A model generated the notes under the pieces. It saw only the letters and a program-made list of their open reading frames with translations, did not search any database and was not told the origin of the DNA. Positions 11,856-22,870 of a DNA stretch of 64,000 nucleotides are shown here, piece after piece. The position numbers and the translations under genes are program-made. Origin of the DNA: Atherix ibis (taxonomy: Eukaryota > Arthropoda > Insecta > Diptera > Athericidae); NCBI GenBank assembly GCA_958298945.1, contig OY282606.1, positions 92,945,696-93,009,695 of the forward strand. The letters run 5' to 3'. Every line of letters begins with the position of its first letter. The first letter of the stretch is position 1.

Positions 11856-12690
11856 GAGTCGCTTCACCAACATTGAGTTCCCGGTCACGCTCAGCTAGCG
11901 GGGGAGTCGCTCCAGGCTGGGACCGGGAACCCAACGCCAATTCGAATAGAAGCGTCAAATAGCGCTGAGTTCCCGGTCACGCTGATATCAGCCAGCCGGG
12001 GACGTGCTCTACGCTGGGACCTGAAACCATCGCAATTCGAATAGAAGCGTCGAATTTTGTTTAGTTCCCGATCACGCTCAGCTAGCGGGGGAGTTGCTCC
12101 ACGCTGGGACCTGAAACCATCGCAATTCGAATAGGAGCGTCGAATTTCGTTTAGTTCCCGGTCACGCTGGTATCAGCTGGCGGTGGCGTCGCTTTACGCT
12201 GGGACCGGGAACCCAATGCAATTCGAATAGAAGCGTTCAATTGCGTGGAGTTCCCGGTCACGGTAATATCAGCTGGCAGGGGAGTCGCTCCACCAGCGTG
12301 ACCGGGAACCCATTGCAATTCGAATAGAAGCGTTGTATTGCGTTGAGTTCCCGGTCGTGGTAATATCAGCTGGCAGGGGAGTCGCTTCACACTGGGACCA
12401 GGAACCCAACGGAATTTGAATGGAAGCGTCGAATTGCGTTGAGTTTTCGGTCATGCTGGTTTCCTCGGAAATGATCGGGGTAGTCGCTCCACCAGCGTGA
12501 CCGGAAGCCCAACGCAATTCTACGCTTCTATTTGAAATGCGTTGAGTTCGGTTACGCTGGTATCAGCTAGCGTGAGAGTCACTCCATGATGGGACCGGGA
12601 ACCCAATGCAATTCGAGTATAAGCGTCGAATTGCGTTGAGTTCCCGGTCACGCTCATATCAGCTGGCGGGGGAGTCGCTCCACTGTCCTA
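11856..12690. repeat. LINE-derived ~95-bp palindromic satellite
   Basis: About nine tandem units. The landmark GTTCCCGGTCACGCT, or a variant, starts at 11877, 11969, 12064, 12154, 12250, 12347, 12443, 12546 and 12640 (spacing 90-103 bp). Each unit contains an arm (GAATTGCGTTGAGTTCCCGG...), a 9-base centre (ATAGAAGCG) and the inverted arm, giving about 30-bp arms with one or two mismatches, plus a spacer of about 26 bp (ATCAGCTGGCGGGGGAGTCG). The arm equals the LINE RNase H codons for ELHWVPGHAG. The unit at 12443-12546 keeps a spacer (TCCTCGGAAATGATCGGGGT) that still resembles the LINE codons for ILGNDR. GC content is clearly higher than in the surroundings. Confidence 0.88.
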
Positions 12691-13080
12691 TTCCCACTGA
12701 AAGACCAAAGTTGCCGTGTCTTCTTACCAAATGGCATTTAACATCCTTAGCCATGCGTAGACAAATAGACTGCTGGGAAAGAGTAAGATTTTTTTTCAAA
12801 ACCCCAACAACCACTCCGAAATTCTGGCCAAGCAAACTTTTCAGAATTCGAATTGGGCATACCGCACTTCATTGCCTCTTCCGTAACCAACCTCATCCTT
12901 AATGCCATTCCAGTAGCGTTCAACTCACCATTCCCCGTATTTTAAATGAATGCCACTTAACCCAGAATTTCTTTTTGAATAAGACCCCTTCCGTTATGGA
13001 GCATCCAAATCCAATAACTCCTTTGCTAAGTCCTCTTTTTATTTTCTAAACGAATTTAACAACGTCTAATTGCTCCCTCC

Positions 13081-14452
13081 AACTAATGTTCAGCGCGTTT
13101 CATTAGGGAAGCTGGTAATGCCAAATGGCCTCATGGTTGTGGTGCTGCAAAATTGGCCTCTTGTGCTTACAATAAAAACAAATGTTGAGCAATAATGTTT
13201 ATCAACATTTTCGTATTGATTGTTTTGTGTGAGTTAGCTAAGTTTTTGGGAGCAAATTAGATTGTTTTAGAAAACTAAAATGGATGGCTTGGAAAATGAG
13301 TTCTTGGGTCATGGAGCATGTCCCATTTAAAAAGAAATTCGTGAATTGTATTACCACCACATGGCATAAATGACATGATTGGTTCCATGCTGTTCTGAAT
13401 GGTGCTACTACTTTTAAGTAAATTTATATTATGCACTACCAAAGACTGGGTAAATATTAATTTTGTAATAATTTAGATTTCTTTTAGAACAATAATCTCT
13501 ATTGCAGGTCAAAATTTTCACCTGTTTTTTTTTGAGTAAATTTTAAAAAGAAAAACTACCCTTAAACATCAAACTTTCTAATCGAATTTAATTGTCAAAA
13601 AATATACATTTTTAGTTTCTGTACAAGAAAAAAAATTTATATCAAATTAGTTTTTGCGGAGGTAATTTGTTGCAATTTTTTAAACTGTAAAATTAAAAAC
13701 AAAAATATCTCAAATTGTAAAAAATATAAAACTTTCAAATTGAAAAAGGTCCTTTCTTTCGAAGGAATTTATTCGAGTATGAAAGAATTAACTTATGTAT
13801 ATATACTCGTATTATGGATAAAATTATAGACAATTCTGGATAAATGGTTTATTTTTGACAATGAAAGAATAACATTGCCTATGTTAAACGGCCTTGTTGC
13901 TTCTTCTATCGGAAAATATTTCTTTGCCTTAAGGCCTAGCTCCACTGAGCAATATTGGATTCTTATTTGGTGTGTTACGAGTATAAAGGATTCTTCTTTG
14001 ATATGCCAATAGGCAACTGCCTTTTCTCTCTTTTACTTAAAAAAGGTACGAGTAATTTCACATTAACAACATTATTCAACAAACATTTTTATTATTTCGA
14101 CAAAACAAAAAAACAAACAAAAATTACTGATTTTATTTTTATTTCCCGTAGGCAAATTGTAAATAAGAAATAATATACTTTTAGGCAAATATCTTAGAAA
14201 TTTCTTTATTATTGTTCACTTGATATTGATTTATACAAACAAACAAAATTGGAAATGTTACAGTTGAATTTGTGAAAATAGGTTTTAAAGAGTAATAAAA
14301 AATGAAAACATATCTTCAAAAGGCATCAGTAAAAATTTTATTTTATACAAAAAACTATTACTCATTATAAAGGATAATTTTTGGCAAAAGTCGGTATTAT
14401 CATAAAATTTTGTTATAAGTTTACGTGGGAAATATGAATGTTTATAAGTTTT
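13081..14452. other. No gene recognised
   Basis: Mostly AT-rich. A 72-codon frame at 13955-14173 has no recognisable features. Nothing else is supported. Confidence 0.5.
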
Positions 14453-14547
14453 ACAGGGGCAATATGATAAGTCATTGGCTAATACAATGCTGTCGCTGAT
14501 ATCAGCAAAAAATTATATTAGCTAATGACTTATCATATTGCCCCTGT
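14453..14547. repeat. 36-bp imperfect inverted repeat (MITE-like hairpin)
   Basis: ACAGGGGCAATATGATAAGT at 14453 is mirrored by ACTTATCATATTGCCCCTGT ending at 14547. The arms, 14453-14488 and 14512-14547, differ at about two positions. The 23-base loop contains its own palindrome, GCTGATATCAGC. There is no coding content and no clear target duplication. Confidence 0.88.
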
Positions 14548-15370
14548 GTTCTGTGATTTTTTTTCATTAGAATATTTATGAAGTCACCCTGCAATTTTTT
14601 TATTAACATTTGTTGATTCGTTTTTTTTTGAGAGCCATTGGAATGAGACAAGATTAGTGTTTTTTTACTACTCGTAATATCTCATATGTTAATAAAATAC
14701 TATTTTATGAAGGAGAAAACAATATCTAAAATCAAAGTCAAGTTTGAATAGTACAATGGAGACTGCTCATTATCGTATGGAATGATTTCGAAGTGGTTTA
14801 TTTAATGTTGGGGTCAATCCAATTTATGTTACGAACAAAGAAATGATTAATAAAATCCATAATATTGCCTTAAAAGACCGTCAAGTGAAGGGGTATGAGT
14901 AAGTTGATAGGCAATAAAATTTCGGGTATAAGAAAGCTATCGGCGAGGTGAGTTTGCTAACACCTAACAAAAAATCTATTCGCGTGACACCTTCAGTAAA
15001 GTATTTGGACATTTTTAGGCATAATCCAAATGATTTTTTATGTCAACTAATAACTTCTGATTAAACATTGATTCACTATGACACATCAGAAAATAAAGTT
15101 CAATCAGCAAAGGTGTCTTAAAGAGAGCAAAAACGGTTCTATCCTCAGGAAAGATTATGGGCACTGTTTCCTGAGACACGCATTATACCATATAATCTCG
15201 ATCGACTATACTGAAAAAGGAAAAAAGGATAACAGAGCTATATATACTTTGGACTCAGTGTATCAAAATAAAAGGAGACTATGTTGAAAAGTATATAAAA
15301 AATTATAAAATCTGGTTTATATTGGCCAAAAAAATGCTATATTGAAAAGCCACAAGAGAAGCTGCGTGGC
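14548..15370. other. No gene recognised
   Basis: AT-rich DNA. A 69-codon frame at 15078-15287 is unrecognised. The 76-bp satellite begins near the right end. Confidence 0.5.
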
Positions 15371-16340
15371 CTTTTTTAAACACGAAACTAGATCAGCGTG
15401 GATCAAGAACTTTAAAGGTAAACAAACTCCAGAGGCAGATTAGTGATTTTTTGTATATTAAACTAGGAGCCTAAAAATTATAATGCAAACAGACTCGATA
15501 GTGAATGCATATTTATGTAATATTTGGTTTGCGTATTTCGAACATAAACAAACTGCCATGGTGGGTACCACTATTTTTTTAACGAGAAACTAGGTCAACA
15601 TGAGACTAAAAAATTCAAATGTAAACAAACTAATGGCGGGTGCATGATTTTTTTTAATATGCCACTAGGTCAGAGCGGACACTGAACTTTAAACGTAAAT
15701 AAAACCCGATTGTGACTAAGCAAAACTATGTCAAAATGGATATAAACTTAAATATAAACAAAACCTGTTGGCGGGTTACTGGTTTTTCTGATAAGAAACT
15801 AGGTCAGTACTTAAAGTGTAAAGAGACTCGCAAGCGGCTGCATAATTTTTTCAATATGAAACTAGGTCAGCATCGACTGAGAACTTCAAGAGTAAAAAAA
15901 CTCTGATGGCGGCTGCATAATTTTTTCAACATGAAAGTAGGTCAGCGTCGACTGAGAACTTCAAGAGTAAAAAAACTCTCTGATGGCGGCTGCAAAATTG
16001 TTTTTAATATAAAACTAGGGAAGCGTCGACTGAGAACTTCAAGAGTAAACAAACTCTGATGGCGGCTGCATAATTTTTTCAACATGAAACTAGGTCAGCG
16101 TCGACTGAGAACTTCAAGAGTAAACAAACTCTAATGGCGGCTGCATAATTTTTTTGAATATAAAACTGGGTCAGAACTTTGAATATAACTAAAATCTGAT
16201 TGTTACTACCAGTAACTAGATCAGAATGGACTGAAAAATTAAAATGCAGGTTATAAAAACTTTGAATGTAAACAAATCCCGATGGTAACTGCGTGATTTC
16301 TTAAATATATGAAATCAGATCAACATTGATTAAAAAAAAT
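15371..16340 (+). repeat. ~76-bp satellite array
   Basis: About 13 units aligned on GAAACTAGGTCAG, found near 15384, 15460, 15585, 15662, 15795, 15858, 15933, 16012, 16086, 16162, 16212 and 16308. The core unit runs GAAACTAGGTCAGCGTCGAC, then a GAGAACTTCAAGAGTAAACA block, AACTCTGATGGCGGCTGCAT and an AATTTTTTCAACAT tail. The middle units (15858-16160) are most alike and the outer ones are decayed, as expected where unequal exchange homogenises the centre. The GAAACTAGGTCAG and AGTAAACAAAC motifs are shared with the large array at 27.5 kb. Confidence 0.88.
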
Positions 16341-18840
16341 TTTAACGATAAGTGACACCTGCCTTTAATTCCTTTCAGTGATTTTTATATTTTTGAGTAC
16401 GTTGACTTCTTGACTTCTACAAATTGTTTAGAAGGCGGAGGCTTCTATAAAAACTATTCTCCAAAATTTAGACTTATTTTTAATATTTTTCATTTTTGAT
16501 TATAAATTTTGCCGCAAAAAGTTTATTTTATTTGAGGTCCTGAAGCAGTTTCTGGTCCTTGCCGAAAAAGGAAAATGATTTTAAATGTTTTTAAAATAAA
16601 GTTTTGGCATAGAGAACGGAATTGATTTAGTGAACATTTACTTTGTCTGTAAAGGCCTTAGGATCTAATGGATAGTTTCTATTTCAATAGTCTGAAGTTG
16701 GTAACGCTTGAACGGATGGGTATGATAGGTGCGTGTTTTGTATGCGACTTTGTATAAAATTGAGAATGAATATTAGTTTTATGATTCAGTGCTCAATAGA
16801 ATCAATGACTTCCAAGAATATGTTCGTCTCTTCTGAAAGGTACTTACTTCTCAGCCGACCAAATCGATATTGAATAGAAGAGAAGCAACCAGTCCGTTGA
16901 TAGCCTGCTGTGTTTTTAACTATTGCGCTATCATTTACGGATGTTAGAATTTGTTAGATGAATGAATTTTTTTTTTTAAATAATACCAAAATAACACAAA
17001 ACGATTTGGACTACCTGTACCATCGGACCTTATCCATAACTGTTTCGGAATTTATTTAACATTATTAGTCGCTTCATTTTCTTAATGTTTTTGAAAGAGA
17101 ATTTATTTCGTATTTTGGATTCTTTCTTTCTTCTAACAATATTTTACATTGTTGCCAATAGAATTTGTTGACATTTACTTATTGGTTTCGTGGTAAAAGG
17201 TTTCAAAAGGGAAAAGTACAGAATTATTAGAAGTTATGGAGGGCCAGATGTTGTCCATTTTTCTTTAATAAAATGCTCTTTTTCTTTTGCTGATAAAATA
17301 AAAAAATTGTTACACTTTTTTGCACATTGCACTTTGTTTACTTATTCGCGATTATCTTATGAGTACTCGTATCAGTAAACTGGTTAACCTCTGGCATTAC
17401 CATAAAAATAATAAAACAACCGAGACTTGATTTTGTTTTAATAGAAAGCTTAACTGATCATTAATAAAATGATTGTCCTATTATATGGCAAAGATGTGCC
17501 TCCAACAGGCTTCGATACCAAGTGACCTTGATGAGTCGAACTTTTTCATTCACCTCAGTGGATATTGTGTCACCAACAATCGGTTCCAGTCAGCCATATA
17601 CGCGAGGTGTGGTGTTTTGTGGTGGCTGTAACCAATGGATCGGTGTTAATATGAAGCGGACAACTTGTTTCTTTGTCTTTAGATTTTGTCTTGGACTAAA
17701 TCTGCAGACAGTGGGGAACGTTGTATGTGCACACGCTTGTGAGGGGGTTCTCTTCACATTCGACTGTTTGGGTCTTCCGTCCAGGCCGGACGGAATCTAT
17801 TGTGTTAAGCAGCACTCAATTTGAATTGTAGACACACTCGAAAGTGTTCGTCATCACGACACGAGAATCTCAAGTTCTTAATCGCGAACACGTTTTTTCT
17901 CCAAAAGATTTGAGTCAACAACACAAGATGCCGACAATGAAAGTGCTGGAATTGTTTCGGAGTCGTCGTCGTCGTCGCATCCACCCACATACCATGGGGG
18001 ACGATGGAGTATTCATATTTGTTCTGATGCCTCCCAGATGCCATTGGGCCATGTACGATGGAGCATTCTCTGTTCTTTTGCAGTTGCTACAATATTAAAA
18101 AAAAGAAAACCTCCCCCATTCCACCTCAGCTATTCTATATTAAGAGATGCTTATCCTATTATTTATTTTCTTTAATTTATTATTACTCTCCAGCTTATAT
18201 TATTATTACTATTATTTCAGTTCTTTTGCATGCACATCTTTTCCTCTTTTTTTAAAATCATAAATCTTTATACCCTTTCATTATATGCAAAATATGAATG
18301 TGAACATTAAATTGTATGAGTAATCAGAGAAACGAATGCATTTCAACGCGCATTAAAGCGTCTCCTTCGAAAGGCTTTGTACGCAATCAAAATAATCACC
18401 TTCAACGATCAACAATTTACAATACTTTGTGTCAGCTATGATTTCATTTGCATGCAAATATTTTTTAATATTATTTATTAAATTTTTTTTTATTTATTAC
18501 ATTTTAATTATGATTATTTTCAAGTGAAGTTTTTGGAGTCGTACACTTGTTATCCTTAAAATGTAAGCATTTCTTTCAAGAAAATTAAGTTTATCCATTT
18601 TTTTCGTATAAAAAGTACAGCACTGTCATTTGGCAATTATTTATTCGAAATATTTTTTAAAGTAATAATTATCTAGAATAATATTTGCCATTTTAAAATA
18701 TAGATAAATATATTTATTAGAAAATGTATAAGAATTGTAAAAATTTCTTTTAAAAATGTGGTATTTCCGCTATGTTTACGTTTTATCGAATTATTTTATT
18801 CAGCGATGGGCACGTCAATAAGCAAATTTATCATATATGA
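16341..18840. other. No gene recognised; moderate-GC block 17470-18110
   Basis: Unique-looking sequence. The block at 17470-18110 is richer in GC and gives two overlapping frames (17522-17824 and 17844-18098, plus) with no recognised domain, no signal peptide and no good splice context. It could hold a regulatory region or an old repeat, but I cannot support a gene. Confidence 0.4.
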
Positions 18841-19295
18841 GGCTGTGAAAATCCACAAGTAACCAAGAAGAAGCTATTATATATGCAAAAAGTTACTGTC
18901 TAGTATGTATTTTCGTCATTGATCCGTATTTTCTCTTTTGAAAATGAAGCAGCAGAGACGATTGTCGTTAATTCCGAACGCTATGACCATACGATATTCT
19001 CTTTTTTTAGTTTAAACTTAAACATTTTACTCCAGACTATATATGGTTCTAAAAGAACAGTGCTAATAGCCACAAAAATGACTTTCATTGACTGTTTTTC
19101 ATGAAAAGTTCCCAAAACAAATTATTTCGAGATTTGTGGATGCAAATTGCCCTCCAAGATCATGCGATTTAAAGCATTTAAAAAATGGCCAAATTACAGC
19201 ACGAAATATGCAAAAAAATATCAAAAATAATCTCAAAAGGATCGAGTCCTGCCCGAAGTCTTATGGCAAGCGTTGATAAATATTAAATTTAAAAA
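18841..19295 (+). mobile_element. Decayed mariner-type transposase fragment (family A)
   Basis: This is one of the better copies of a dispersed family. It shows FENEAAETIVVNSERYDH near 18939 (compare the conserved YFFENEAG..VTVN.ERY of an insect IS630/Tc1/mariner transposase group), FPKQIISRF and then CPPRSCDLKHL at 19105-19180 (the catalytic PPRSCDLTPLDFFLW segment), and KNNLKRIESC near 19225 (the C-terminal KVIENxxKRIxxC motif). The middle is missing and frames are broken. It abuts the mauritiana mariner at 19311. Confidence 0.7.
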
Positions 19296-19310
19296 TAAAA
19301 ATTTATCTTA

Positions 19311-20558
19311 CCAGGCGATAAGCTTAAATCCGCTGTTTTGTCATAGATGGCGTGAGTGAGCGTATTAAGCTACCATGGGCACGCCATACTTCTTTTTATG
19401 AGTTTGACATCTGTCAGCATTAATCAGTGCATATTGTCAGCAATTTCGTACAACAACATACATTTTTCCTTTGATAATCATGTCTAGTTTTATGCCAGAA
19501 AACGAGCATATGCGGAAAGCTCTGTTTTTCTGCTTCAATTTGAAGAAATCGGCTGCCGAATCGCATCGAATGCTCATGGAGGCCTATGGTAACAGTGCTT
19601 TATCGGAAACAACGTGCCGAGATTGGTTTCGTCGGTTCAAAGACGGCAATTTTGACTTGTGAGACAAGAAGGGTGAAAATCGGCCTAGGAAGGTTGAGGA
19701 CCATTAATTGGAGGCTCTTTTGTAGCAAGACGATATCTAATCGCAAAAAATGCTCGCGGAGCAATTGGGTGTTACTCAACCAGCTATTTTCATGCGTCTG
19801 CGTGCCATGGGGAAGATTGAAAAGATCGGAAAAAGGGTGCCGCATGAATTGAACGATAGGCAGATGGAGAGACGCCAAAACACATGCGAAATTTTGCTCG
19901 CCAGAGAAAAAAGAAAGTCGTTCCTGCATCTGATTGTAAGAGGCGATGAAAAGTAGACATATTTCGGGAGTCCGAAACGCAAGAAATCGTGGGTTGATCC
20001 CGGCCAACCATCAACATCTTCCCCAAAACCAAATCTCTTCGGACTGAAGACGATGCTGTGCGTTTGGTGAGATCAGTGGGGTATCGTGTACTATGAGGTG
20101 TTGAAACCTGGTGAAACTGTCAATGCCCACCACTACCACCTACAGCTGATCAAATTGCACCGTGCTCTGCTTGCAAAAAGGACGGATGTCAACAAAGACA
20201 TGACAAGCTGATTTTCCTCCACGACAACGCACCATCGCACACGTCAATAATGGTCCGAAACTACTTGGAGACACTTAACTGGGAGGTGCTACCCCACCCC
20301 GCTTATTCACTATACCTGGCCGGTTCCGACTATCACCTGTTTTCGTCGATGGGCCACGCGCTTGCTGAGCAGCACTTCGATTCTTACGGCTTGATGAGTG
20401 GTTTGCCTCGAAAGAGAAGGCATTTTTTTGCCGTGGTATCCACAAATTGCCCGAGAAATGGGAAAAATGTGTAGCTAGTGAGGGCAAGTACTTTGAATAA
20501 ATTTGTTTTTGCCTTCTACGAAAATTAAAAAACAGCGGATTTAAGCTTATACACCTGG
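19311..20558 (+). mobile_element. Mauritiana-type mariner element, full-length but inactive
   Basis: The ends are inverted repeats of about 30 bp. The left reads CCAGGCGATAAGCTTAAATC and continues CGCTGTTTT; the right, reverse-complemented, reads CCAGGTGTATAAGCTTAAAT and continues CCGCTGTTTT. They differ by a small indel and one substitution. The element is bounded by TA at 19309-19310 and 20559-20560, the expected target duplication. At 1248 bp it is close to the usual 1.3 kb of mariners. Its transposase gene is broken by several stops and frameshifts, so it could move only with transposase supplied by another copy. Confidence 0.93.
19480..20490 (+). pseudogene. Mauritiana-subfamily mariner transposase pseudogene
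   Basis: The frame starts at the ATG at 19480 (MSSFMPENEHMRKALFFCF) and follows the mauritiana transposase order: N-terminal helix-turn-helix with KKSAAESHRML and CRDWFRRFKDG, then MLAEQLGVTQPAIF, then VPHELNDRQMERRQNTCEIL. First-frame stops lie at 19660-19662 (TGA), 19705-19707 (TAA), 19723-19725 (TAG), 19738-19740 (TAA), 19954-19956 (TAG) and 20068-20070 (TGA). A frameshift near 20200 precedes IFLHDNAPSH, and another lies near the C terminus. The DD34D residues can be traced: the first in GDEK, the second in HDNAPSH, the third in GSDYHLF. The conserved SPDLAP before the last Asp has become SLYLAG. The enzyme would have cut and pasted the element at TA sites. Confidence 0.93.
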
Positions 20559-21705
20559 TATATAAGAATTTTTATGGTAATTTATTATAATTTATTTTCC
20601 AAAGCAAAAATTGCATCATTATTTTTATCCAAATATAATCTAAATTAAATGGTAATTTAATTTTCAAAGATAAATTAAAAACAAAACCAAATTCAATGAG
20701 TTTAAACTTTCGAAAATTTTAGCTTTTTTTTTATTTGGGGGACAACGAAAATGTTAGTTTTTGTAAATAAAAATAGAACAAAAATCGAAAATTTTAACAA
20801 AAATCTTTTTAAAGAGAGAATAAAAATTTGTATTTCTTTATGACATTGGCAATTTTCTGTTCAATGATGGGGCATTTCGAAAGTATCTAAATTCGAATAG
20901 GTGCGAGCACATAGTATGTGGGGGCGTTTTTTTGTTGTTGAAAAGTTCCATTATTAAAATCTACAACATTGGCTGTTTATTGTTTATTGTGCAGATATTC
21001 AAGTGATTTTTTGTATTACGATTGCCAGGACGGAGAGACAATTTGTTTTGGTGTGAATATGTTGAACTAAAAGAATGTTGCTGGGTTGGATTGTAGTTGC
21101 ATAAGCAGCAGAAGACTGCCTTTCGAAAGGCAACGACATCGACAACAACGAATTCTGTAAATTTGATTAATGAATATAAATACTCCTTCATGGCAGTTGT
21201 CTTCTTGATGTCTCCGTTCCTGTTTTGTACTAATGCTTATATTGGAAGAATTAGCAGTGGCAGCTGTGGTAGTAGTAGTAGTAGTTTTAGTAGTGATGCC
21301 AGTCCAAGTAGTTGTCAATTTAAGAGTACAGAAACGATGCATGTACTGTAGGTGGTAATGATGATTATGGACCATTTTCAGTTCATCTTTTTTTTTCTTC
21401 AATGAAATTTATCATATGCCCGATAAAGGATAAAAGTAACCGCATTTATAACGTGAAACTGGAATTTACCTTTCTTACCTTTTACCGCACCGAAAAATTG
21501 TTGAGCATTTTTTATGACAGTACAAATGAAAAGCCATCAAAAAGATGGCATTTGACAGTTGCTCATCAATAACAAATTCTTTCTGCATTTTTTTTATAAT
21601 TCACTATTAATTTTAGAAGCTATTTTAATAATAAATATTTAATAAAAACATGAAAAACTATTTAGAAATTTTATATTAATTTCTTCCTGTAGCAGGACTG
21701 AACTA
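20559..21705. other. No gene recognised; (AGT)n microsatellite at 21270-21285
   Basis: AT-rich. The frame at 21097-21351 (plus) has a hydrophobic stretch (FMAVVFLMSPFLFC) followed by a Ser run encoded by an AGT repeat. I judge this chance plus a microsatellite rather than a secreted protein, because there is no consistent splice or start context. Confidence 0.45.
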
Positions 21706-22440
21706 TCCGATATACGAGGTATGACAGACTGGCATTTGTAAAATTTTCTTCCACATAACTTCTCAGTTAGTCCTTTTTATACGTGCAAGATCCTAAGGAG
21801 CATAATAACTGAACTTTTGTTTTTTAGTGGGTTACGAGACATGTAACAGCGAAAGTTGGAGCAAAGGTGGAGCGTCATGGATCCACAAATTAAGTCCAAT
21901 TAATTTGCGTATTAACCAGGCTTAGCCCATGGAGCACATTTTTTATTTAGAGCACAAGTTTTTCGATAGCATGCAATATTTTTAGAGGGTCGTGAAGCAG
22001 AAAAAGACGCCCATCACTCAGGGATACTTGTGAGGTTTGACCACCGATTGATACGGAAGCCGAAGATTAGGTCTTTGAAAGACTCAGGAAATATTTCTTT
22101 GCGTCAGAACAGATATTTCAAGTACTTGGATGCTTCACCATGACAACGCTCTCTGCCACACGGTAACACATTAATCAACAAGAATTTTGTTGAAAAAAAT
22201 GGATTCCTTTGCTTTTCCACTACTTCACCCCTCCTCCCTCCCCGGCAAATTTCCTGATCCGTGGGACTTTTTCTATTTCTCAAGATCAAAAAGTATTTGA
22301 CAGGATGTCATCTTAGTACAGTCGATAACACCCAAAAAGAGTGTAACCGAGGAGCTGAAGGGGATTCCAGTTAAATCCGTCCAGCACTGCCACGAAGGAT
22401 AGAAAAGAATGCCTCCACCGATTTGTTGGGGCGTTCATAT
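21706..22440 (+). mobile_element. Heavily decayed mariner transposase (second subfamily)
   Basis: Read across frames, the plus strand gives GREAEKDAHHSG near 21992 (compare FKxGRExxxDDxRSGRP), LHHDNALCHT near 22130 (the HDNAPSHT catalytic segment), NFVEKNGF near 22180 (FLAKKN), GLFLFLKIKKYLTGCHLSTV from about 22263 (DFFLFPKLKxxLKGxxFxTV), then VDNTQK, and an IEKNASTDLL segment near 22400 (WKKRLHRCI). The PYSPDLAPCD segment survives only as a frameshifted ghost. Possible terminal sequence TACGAGGTATGAC starts at 21713. There are many stops and no intact end. Confidence 0.6.
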
Positions 22441-22870
22441 TTCCTATCTTGTCGCAGGTGCTTAGAAATTAGGCTCCTCTTACTGGATCCCAATTTTAAG
22501 GGTCCCATTTGGTAATGAATCCAAACCCGTGGCCTTCGTGTCCCCAATATTGACGCAGGCGATCAGAAATTGGCTCCAGTGACTGGATCTCAATTATACT
22601 CCACATTCGGTACTGAATCCAAAGTCCGGGGCCTTCGTATACCCCATCTTGTCACAGGCACTCCGAAATTAGGCTCCTGCCACTGCATCCCAATTTTAAG
22701 GGTTACATTCGTCCTTTGTATCCCAAATCTTGTCACAGGCACTCAGAAATTAGGCTCCTCTTACTGGATTCCAATTATGATTCAAATTCGGTACTGAATC
22801 CAAACTCCTGGCCTTCGTATCCCCAATCTTGTCACAGGCGCTCAGAAATTAGGTGCATGTGACTGGAGCA
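22420..22870. repeat. ~100-bp tandem repeat, about 4.5 copies
   Basis: GAAATTAGGCTCCT, or a variant, recurs near 22466, 22567, 22666, 22747 and 22846 (spacing 101, 99, 81 and 99). Each unit also carries ACTGGATCCCAATT, CGGTACTGAATCCAAA and CTTCGTATCCCCAATCTTGT. The 81-bp unit has lost part of the middle. GC content is higher than in the flanks. No coding function is apparent. Confidence 0.85.

Larger units (their letters stand above)
11109..13080 (+). mobile_element. Decayed I-type LINE, split by an internal satellite
   Basis: This is the 3' half of a non-LTR retrotransposon that encodes RNase H, on the plus strand. In order it shows: (1) a linker resembling the post-RT region of I-like LINEs near 11145-11280 (ASEAHRTYPVGSTLIEIGQQ, compare the usual SxGAxRTxPxxxLxxExG); (2) an RNase H domain at 11478-11830; (3) a satellite expansion at 11856-12690; (4) a C-terminal region at 12700-12960 with RIGHTALHCLF and a later LTIPRILNEC segment, matching the RxRIGHTRxTH and LTxxHILxEC signature of these elements. 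Stops and frameshifts interrupt every part. No reverse transcriptase and no 5' end are present. The exact 3' end is uncertain. Confidence 0.75.

Noticed and set aside
12151..12517. Minus-strand frames of about 80 codons containing WVPGHAG
   Set aside because: They come from the inverted LINE-derived arms of the satellite, not from a gene on the minus strand.
19600..20032. Minus-strand frames of 68-135 codons opposite the mariner transposase
   Set aside because: Shadows of the broken plus-strand transposase. The peptides match no family.
21067..21402. Thr-rich minus-strand frame and Ser-rich plus-strand frame with a signal-like segment
   Set aside because: Generated largely by an AGT/ACT microsatellite, and no splice or start support was seen.
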